Below, piece after piece: positions 1 to 3,573 of a stretch of 9,133 nt of DNA (the stretch's first letter is position 1; each line of letters opens with the position of its first letter). The translations under genes and the position numbers were made by a program. Origin of the DNA: an uncultured Desulfobacterium sp. (GTDB lineage Bacteria; Desulfobacterota; Desulfobacteria; Desulfobacterales; Desulfobacteraceae); NCBI GenBank assembly GCA_937124525.1, contig CAKZLA010000523.1, forward strand, positions 1-9,133, read 5' to 3'. The notes beneath the pieces were generated by a model. It was not told the DNA's origin and ran no database searches. It worked only from the letters and a program-made list of their open reading frames with translations.

Positions 1-454
1 GGTTTGTGAGCCAGGAGATCCTTTCGTTAAGCGTTTTAATAATCTGGAGGCCAATCTTGGGATGCTGCAACACTAATTCTTCAAATTGGCTTCGGCTGAA
101 ACCACATGTAAGTGTGGGCTCAAGACAAACTGCACTGACAGGATACTGCCCTTCTTCAGAGAACATATTCTCCCCTACAAAGTCGCCGGCTTTTCGTATA
201 TCAAGGATTAATTCTGTACCATCTTCAAGAACTTTGGAAAGCTTGACCCGACCGCCTTTGATCAGAAACATTTCATTTGCAGGGTCTCCTTGTAAAAACA
301 AAGATTGACCCTTAGTTAATTTTTTTCTCAAAGCATCATGGCTCAGGGCTTTTATTTCAACAGGATCGAGATTTTCAAATATCCAGAGATTTCCAATGCA
401 GACCGGTGACAGATCAATGTCACCGCCGGCTATTTGTTCACATAAGCAAGTCAT
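1..454 (-). CDS. CRP/FNR-family transcriptional regulator, N-terminal part (cut at left edge)
   Basis: Reading leftward from the ATG at 454, 151 codons stay open to the window edge. AAGGAG (464-459) lies 4 nt before the start. The product begins MTCLCEQIAGGDIDLSPVC and continues into a cyclic-nucleotide-binding-type beta barrel at about residues 20-125, with typical motifs: KGQSLFLQGDPANEMFLIKG (48-67) and AGDFVGENMF (89-98). The C-terminal helix-turn-helix lies outside the window. In E. coli CRP, Arg and Ser in the phosphate-binding loop contact cAMP. Here the matching stretch reads EEGQYPVSAV, with no Arg-Ser, so cAMP is an unlikely effector. Cysteines at 3, 5, 19, 110 and 117 recall the N-terminal plus internal cysteines of FNR, but the spacing is not the classical one. 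An anaerobic redox or NO sensor is a reasonable guess (inference). It is divergent from the flavoprotein gene at 1122. Family assignment is firm; effector and targets are unknown. Confidence 0.85.
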   Translation of the reverse strand, partial: MTCLCEQIAGGDIDLSPVCIGNLWIFENLDPVEIKALSHDALRKKLTKGQSLFLQGDPANEMFLIKGGRVKLSKVLEDGTELILDIRKAGDFVGENMFSEEGQYPVSAVCLEPTLTCGFSRSQFEELVLQHPKIGLQIIKTLNERISWLTN

Positions 455-480
455 TTTTCTCCTTATTATATGTAAAAAAA

Positions 481-503
481 AGTTTAAAGTTTCGTTGTGG
501 CAG
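481..503 (-). repeat. possible degenerate inverted fragment of the 98-bp repeat
   Basis: TTTCGTTGTGG (490-500) is the exact reverse complement of bases 8089-8099 inside copy B. It is followed by CAG, and GTGGCAG (497-503) is the reverse complement of CTGCCAC at the start of copy A (533-539). This suggests a shortened, oppositely oriented piece of the same repeat family next to copy A. It lies in the leader of the CRP/FNR gene. The match is short, so this is tentative. Confidence 0.3.
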
Positions 504-528
504 ATGCTTACAGCCATGCAATTTTTAT

Positions 529-626
529 ATAACTGCCACGGGCAGACTGTATTGGGATATTGATCTGCCCACAACAAAAAACAAAACCCCAATTATTGCA
601 GTCTCTTAGACGGAGTTTCATATAAA
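529..626 (+). repeat. 98-bp dispersed repeat, copy A
   Basis: This segment aligns without gaps to 8049-8146 (constant offset 7520), with 80 of 98 positions identical by hand count. The most conserved blocks are ATAACTGCCACGGGCAGA at the left and TTAGACGGAG plus TTCATATAAA at the right. The centre (557-566) differs most. Copy A is bounded by a perfect 9-bp inverted repeat, TTTTTATAT (522-530) and ATATAAAAA (620-628). It can form a 7-bp stem GGGCAGA/TCTGCCC (540-546 with 564-570), or alternatively AGACTG and ATTGGG (544-549, 551-556) pairing with CCCAAT and CAGTCT (588-593, 599-604). It lies about 75 bp upstream of the leftward CRP/FNR start. A dispersed intergenic repeat is certain within this window; whether it is a MITE, a structured RNA or a protein-binding element is unknown. 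Confidence 0.75.
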
Positions 627-686
627 AAGTCCCGGCAAACCAAGAGGGACAGCGCTCCATATCTGTCAACATCAAAAAACTTGATC

Positions 687-814
687 CTCGACAGTCTGTT
701 ACGGAATGAATTATTTGCAATAATAATCACAACATGTAGTGGCTTGCTGGAACAACAACCACTACATAGGGTGTTTTTATGAAGACATTCTTAATTCCGT
801 AACAGCCTGTCGAG
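687..814. repeat. 128-bp MITE-like element with 21-bp terminal inverted repeats
   Basis: The left arm 687-707 begins CTCGACAG and ends CTGTTACGGAAT. It is the inverted complement of 794-814, with one mismatch in 21 (T at 695 against G in the inverted right arm). Inside is a second perfect inverted repeat, ATGTAGTGG (734-742) and CCACTACAT (759-767), around a 16-nt loop. The whole can extrude as a long stem with an internal stem-loop. There is no transposase and no ORF of note. No convincing target-site duplication is visible at the borders. The structure fits a non-autonomous miniature transposon or a large protein-binding hairpin. A related single end occurs at 1930-1944. Confidence 0.7.
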
Positions 815-915
815 TATACATAAATCATATTGAATCGTCATTCAAAAATTATTAACAACTAAGCGGGTCTGATTATATCCGGTCTGATATCTTCCATTTA
901 GGGGTTGATCATAAG

Positions 916-1095
916 ATGGGCCACTATAGGGTAGATAAAATTCTATCCATCGTAAATACTTGTAATAATAGAGCTTATTTTTCACTTATAAAATTCCAAC
1001 ACGATGAACAAACAAAATATAGAATAAGACCTTACATTGTAGCCGTTGCTACAGAATATTTGTACCCAAGGATATATGGTGCAAATACTTATTAA
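916..1095 (+). CDS. doubtful small ORF, 59 codons, no recognised family
   Basis: An ATG at 916 opens a frame ending at TAA 1093-1095. The product starts MGHYRVDKILSIVNTC and ends YGANTY. The frame is also open upstream back to about 856 but offers no ATG, GTG or TTG start there. A weak AGGGG (900-904) lies 11 nt before the ATG. The stretch is AT-rich, where a run of about 80 codons without a stop is somewhat unusual. No domain, signal peptide or membrane helix is recognised. It contains the palindrome at 1038-1053 and runs almost to the ribosome binding site of the flavoprotein gene, which argues against a real gene. It may be a decayed remnant or chance. Confidence 0.2.
   Translation: MGHYRVDKILSIVNTCNNRAYFSLIKFQHDEQTKYRIRPYIVAVATEYLYPRIYGANTY
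1038..1053. promoter_or_regulatory. putative CRP/FNR-family operator
   Basis: TGTAGCCGTTGCTACA is a perfect 6-4-6 inverted repeat. Read as TGTAG-N6-CTACA, it has exactly the 5-6-5 geometry of a CRP site (TGTGA-N6-TCACA). It lies 68 bp before the start codon of the flavoprotein gene, and the divergent gene encodes a CRP/FNR regulator, its most likely binder. Possible promoter elements just downstream (TTGTAC at 1060-1065, ATACTT at 1085-1090) are poor matches. Confidence 0.45.
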
Positions 1096-1121
1096 AAACA
1101 ATCAAAAAAGGAGAATTTAAC

Positions 1122-1775
1122 ATGAAACCTCAGATTTTAGGAATTTCAGGTAGTCCCATAAAAAACAGTAACACAGATCGTTTGGTTAAGGCAGTTCTTG
1201 ATAGCAGCGGCCTGGAATCAGAATTTGTAAAATTAAGCAAACTTAATGTAAAACCATGCATCGCCTGCCTTGGATGCAAAAAGGACAATATTTGCAAGGT
1301 TAAAGATGATTTTCCTGCATTGGCTGAAAAGGTCCGAAAAGCAGATGCCATTGTTGTGGGGGGATATTCGCCCTATGGCTCTGTTGATGGATTTACAAAG
1401 TCCTTTCTTGAAAGATTGTTTTCTTTGCGGCATCAAAATGGTCTGAACCGGGGCAAGTTTGCCGTTGTTGTGGCCACAGGCATTGGCCGGGGGGCTCCAG
1501 GGCTCGAAGAGACAAGCAAACAGATTGAGCATGCTCTGACGGTAGAGGGTATGGAAATACTGGGCAATCTAAAAGCCATAGGAAATACTGAATGCATGGT
1601 CTGCGGTTATGGTCAAACATGTCCCATGAGTTCTCTGCCCTGGGTATTTGGAGATGACACCACAATCACCCCGGATAAATTTTGTAAAGTTGAAGACCAG
1701 TCCGAGATTTGGGAGAAAGCCAATCAGTTGGGCCTGGAAATTGCTGAAAAAATCAAAAAACGGGTCTTGATGTAA
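1122..1775 (+). CDS. Isf-like iron-sulfur flavoprotein / NAD(P)H-dependent FMN reductase family
   Basis: This 217-residue protein has the flavodoxin-like fold of the NADPH-dependent FMN reductase superfamily. The N-terminus LGISGSPIKNSNT (6-18) is the FMN phosphate-binding loop, and VVGGYSPYGSVDG (78-90) is the second flavin-contacting loop. The compact motif C46-x2-C49-x2-C52-x5-C58 matches, almost to the residue, the cluster-binding motif of archaeal iron-sulfur flavoprotein Isf, which carries FMN and a [4Fe-4S] cluster and moves electrons in anaerobes. Unusually, a second cluster C158-x2-C161-x5-C167, with C188 further on, could bind another metal or form disulfides. AAGGAG (1108-1113) with 8-nt spacing supports the ATG. 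The protein is soluble, with no signal peptide. It is divergent from a CRP/FNR regulator and followed 6 nt after its stop by an inverted-repeat element. The electron donor and acceptor cannot be told; reduction of O2, peroxide or quinones is possible for the family. Confidence 0.85.
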   Translation: MKPQILGISGSPIKNSNTDRLVKAVLDSSGLESEFVKLSKLNVKPCIACLGCKKDNICKVKDDFPALAEKVRKADAIVVGGYSPYGSVDGFTKSFLERLFSLRHQNGLNRGKFAVVVATGIGRGAPGLEETSKQIEHALTVEGMEILGNLKAIGNTECMVCGYGQTCPMSSLPWVFGDDTTITPDKFCKVEDQSEIWEKANQLGLEIAEKIKKRVLM

Positions 1776-1781
1776 TATAAT

Positions 1782-1905
1782 ACCTTCGCCAATTTTATTT
1801 TTGCTTCAGTTCTCACCCACATATAGTGTTTTATTGGGTTGTGTTGGCACAATATATAGTGTTTTAATTACCAGATTTCAAATTGATTTTGAATTTGGCG
1901 AAGGT
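1782..1905. repeat. 124-bp MITE-like element with 11-bp inverted repeats and internal direct repeats
   Basis: ACCTTCGCCAA (1782-1792) and TTGGCGAAGGT (1895-1905) are a perfect 11-bp inverted pair. Inside, ATATAGTGTTTTA occurs twice in direct orientation (1821-1833 and 1854-1866), flanking a small hairpin TTGTG-TTGG-CACAA (1839-1852). The layout is nearly symmetrical about that hairpin. The element starts 6 nt after the flavoprotein stop codon. It has no ORF and no visible target duplication. It could be a miniature transposon, a transcription-ending structure or a protein-binding locus; it lacks the T-run of a standard intrinsic terminator. Confidence 0.55.
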
Positions 1906-1929
1906 CTTGTATAGATTTAAACTTTTTAC

Positions 1930-1944
1930 TTCGACAGGCTGTTA
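1930..1944. repeat. lone end related to the 687-814 element
   Basis: TCGACAGGCTGTTA (1931-1944) is identical to 14 bases of the terminal inverted repeat of the 687-814 element (the inverted right-arm version with G at the variable position). No matching inverted partner is found in the following few hundred bases, so this looks like a solo or decayed end. Confidence 0.45.
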
Positions 1945-1970
1945 TAAATTTTAAATAACATGCATGGCAG

Positions 1971-2176
1971 GGCTACCCACCTAAGCCGGGACAATTTGCA
2001 AAACAAATGGGCATCCTTCAAAAGTACTTTACACTTTTTTTGATCATTCCCCATTTGTAAGGACTTTTCTCAAAAGACTGTAAAGTATTTTTGAGGTCAT
2101 ATTAAAGATGCCAACAAATGACTTTGATATGCATAGTCAGCAAGGCTGAAAATTGTCCCGCTTTAGGTGGGTAGCC
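1971..2176. repeat. 206-bp MITE-like long hairpin with 27-bp terminal inverted repeats
   Basis: The arms 1971-1997 (starting GGCTACCCACCTAA) and 2150-2176 (ending GGTGGGTAGCC) are inverted complements at 25 of 27 positions. Nested inside are GGCATC/GATGCC (2010-2015 with 2107-2112) and a 15-bp pair 2019-2033/2079-2093 differing at one position, which would be a G-U pair in RNA. The three stems are collinear, so the whole element can fold into one long imperfect hairpin. It has no ORF, transposase or clear target duplication. The size and termini fit a non-autonomous MITE mobilised by a transposase elsewhere; no known family is recognised with confidence. Confidence 0.7.
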
Positions 2177-2237
2177 TAAAACAACTATAACCAATAATAT
2201 CAAAAACATACACAAAAGCATCATTCCAACTGTCAGG

Positions 2238-2260
2238 ATATTTTACAACCTGTAAAATAT
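2238..2260. promoter_or_regulatory. perfect 10-3-10 palindrome upstream of the stress-protein gene
   Basis: ATATTTTACA (2238-2247) and TGTAAAATAT (2251-2260) are perfectly complementary around ACC. No T-run follows on either strand, so it is not a standard terminator. It lies about 180 bp before the Usp start, so it could be an operator for the Usp-Pat-kinase operon or the remnant of another repeat. TGTAAA...TTTACA also occurs in the arms of the neighbouring 206-bp element, which slightly favours a shared origin. Confidence 0.35.
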
Positions 2261-2438
2261 AGCCATCTTAAGTCTCGCCCATTAACCATGAAAACCCACC
2301 CCTCCGATACAGAAATACCCTTTAAAATCAAATACTTATCATTTTCTGACCACAGAGGCATATAACTTGCTGATAAGCCAGTTAACAGCAAAAAAGACCC
2401 ATTGCAATCAATTGAACCTAACATTGGAGGGCGTATAA

Positions 2439-3374
2439 ATGACAGAATATGGAAACAAACTATTAGTTGTACTGGATGGTTCGGAAAGATCTTTTAAAAC
2501 CATAGAGTATCTCTGCGATTTCAAACCCTTTGCCCGGAAAGATCTTGTGCTTTTTAATGTGTTCAACTCAGTGCCGGAGAGCTATTGGGACATCAGCAAC
2601 GAGGCCTTCAGCCGCAATGCCATGGCCCAGGCAAAGGGATGGGAACTCCAGCGTAGAAGAGAAATGGAAGCTTACATGGAGCGTGCCAAGAGCCTGCTTG
2701 TGTCTGCCGGATATTCCAACACCGGCATTTCCGTCTGCATCAAGAATCGAAAAAAAGGCGTGGCACGGGATATCATTGCAGAAGCATCCAAGGGATACTT
2801 TGCAGTGCTTGCCAGACGTCGTGGATATGGTGCCTTGCTCCATGTGGTCATGGGCAGTACCACCACAAAACTTGTGGAAAACCTGTCTTCAGTGCCGGTA
2901 CTTCTGGCAGGTCTTCAGAAAATAAACAACGCTATTTTTCTCACGGTGGATGGTTCCCAGGGTTCCAACCGGGCCGTGGATTTCACGGCCAATGTGGTTG
3001 GCGATTCCCAATGCCGCATTGTTTTGTGCAGTGTACTCAGGGATTTTGAGAGTCCCACTTTGTCAGGGGAAGGCGAAAACACGGGCACAACAGAGTATGT
3101 CAAATCGTTTTTTAATACCATGCAGTCGGCCATTGATGACGCCGCAGAAAAACTCAAAGCGGCCGGTATCGCCAGTGAACGGATTCAACGAAAAATAATC
3201 ACAGGTACAAAGACCCGGGCTGGCAGCATCGCCAAGGCCGCAGAAGAAGAGGAATGCGATACCATCGTTCTGGGTAGAAGGGGCACATCCAATGTGGAAG
3301 ATTTCAATATCGGTCGGGTTCCCTGGAAGGTGATCCATGCGGCTCGTAAAATGACCGTGTGGATTGTTTCTTAA
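2439..3374 (+). CDS. tandem-domain universal stress protein (UspA family)
   Basis: The 311-residue protein carries two Usp domains, about residues 6-158 and 164-310. Each begins with a hydrophobic strand followed by an Asp-Gly-Ser turn: LLVVLDGSERS (8-18) and IFLTVDGSQGS (166-176). Usp proteins that bind ATP carry G-x2-G-x9-G-(S/T). Domain 1 has LARRRGYG with M-G139-S140 downstream, a close variant whose first Gly is replaced. Domain 2 has G279-x2-G282-x9-G292, but Arg293 stands where Ser/Thr is usual. Nucleotide binding is therefore plausible in both but not certain. The protein is cytoplasmic, with no signal peptide. GGAGG (2426-2430) with 8-nt spacing supports the ATG. It is the first gene of the cluster with the Pat-like acetyltransferase and the kinase. 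Usp is a known Pat substrate in mycobacteria, so it may be one here (inference). Confidence 0.9.
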   Translation: MTEYGNKLLVVLDGSERSFKTIEYLCDFKPFARKDLVLFNVFNSVPESYWDISNEAFSRNAMAQAKGWELQRRREMEAYMERAKSLLVSAGYSNTGISVCIKNRKKGVARDIIAEASKGYFAVLARRRGYGALLHVVMGSTTTKLVENLSSVPVLLAGLQKINNAIFLTVDGSQGSNRAVDFTANVVGDSQCRIVLCSVLRDFESPTLSGEGENTGTTEYVKSFFNTMQSAIDDAAEKLKAAGIASERIQRKIITGTKTRAGSIAKAAEEEECDTIVLGRRGTSNVEDFNIGRVPWKVIHAARKMTVWIVS

Positions 3375-3500
3375 AACTTGATGCCCCAATTTTGCAGGCC
3401 ATTTGAGGGGAGACAAAGTCAGGCTTTTTCCATTGGTTTTATGGTTGTAATTTTGGATTCGCGTGGGCTTTGGTAGATAGCCCCAATAACACAAGGCAAA

Positions 3501-3527
3501 ACCCGGGACAGCACTAACTGACCGGGT
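3501..3527. promoter_or_regulatory. leader stem-loop before the acetyltransferase gene
   Basis: ACCCGG (3501-3506) and CCGGGT (3522-3527) form a 6-bp GC-rich stem with a 15-nt loop, 46 bp before the ATG at 3574. No T-run follows. In the same 199-bp gap, GGGCT...AGCCC forms a weaker stem at about 3466-3484. Either could shape the leader or be a binding site; neither is diagnostic. No other feature is seen between the Usp stop and this gene. Confidence 0.2.
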
Positions 3528-3573
3528 ACCGAAATTGGAACCTGGCAAAAATTACATTCAAGGGGGAAAATTC

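Noticed and set aside
671..685. ATCAA-N5-TTGAT palindrome as an FNR box
   Set aside because: The half-sites are in the opposite order to the FNR consensus (TTGAT-N4-ATCAA) and the spacing is wrong.
508..720. Minus-strand 70-codon ORF overlapping copy A, whose internal part (from the Met at 618) resembles a minus-strand reading of copy B
   Set aside because: The resemblance follows from the DNA repeat. Differences fall at all codon positions and copy B has an in-frame TAG, so there is no sign of protein constraint.
1821..1866. Two direct copies of a 13-mer as a CRISPR or iteron array
   Set aside because: Only two short copies at 33-bp spacing, no cas or replication gene nearby; better explained as part of the 1782-1905 element.
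2233..2424. Minus-strand ORF of 63 codons upstream of the Usp gene
   Set aside because: No ribosome binding site before its start, no recognised motif, and it contains the 2238-2260 palindrome within its end; probably chance.
3063..3548. Minus-strand ORF of 161 codons across the Usp 3' end and the following gap
   Set aside because: Antisense to a well-supported gene, with no family resemblance; a shadow ORF.
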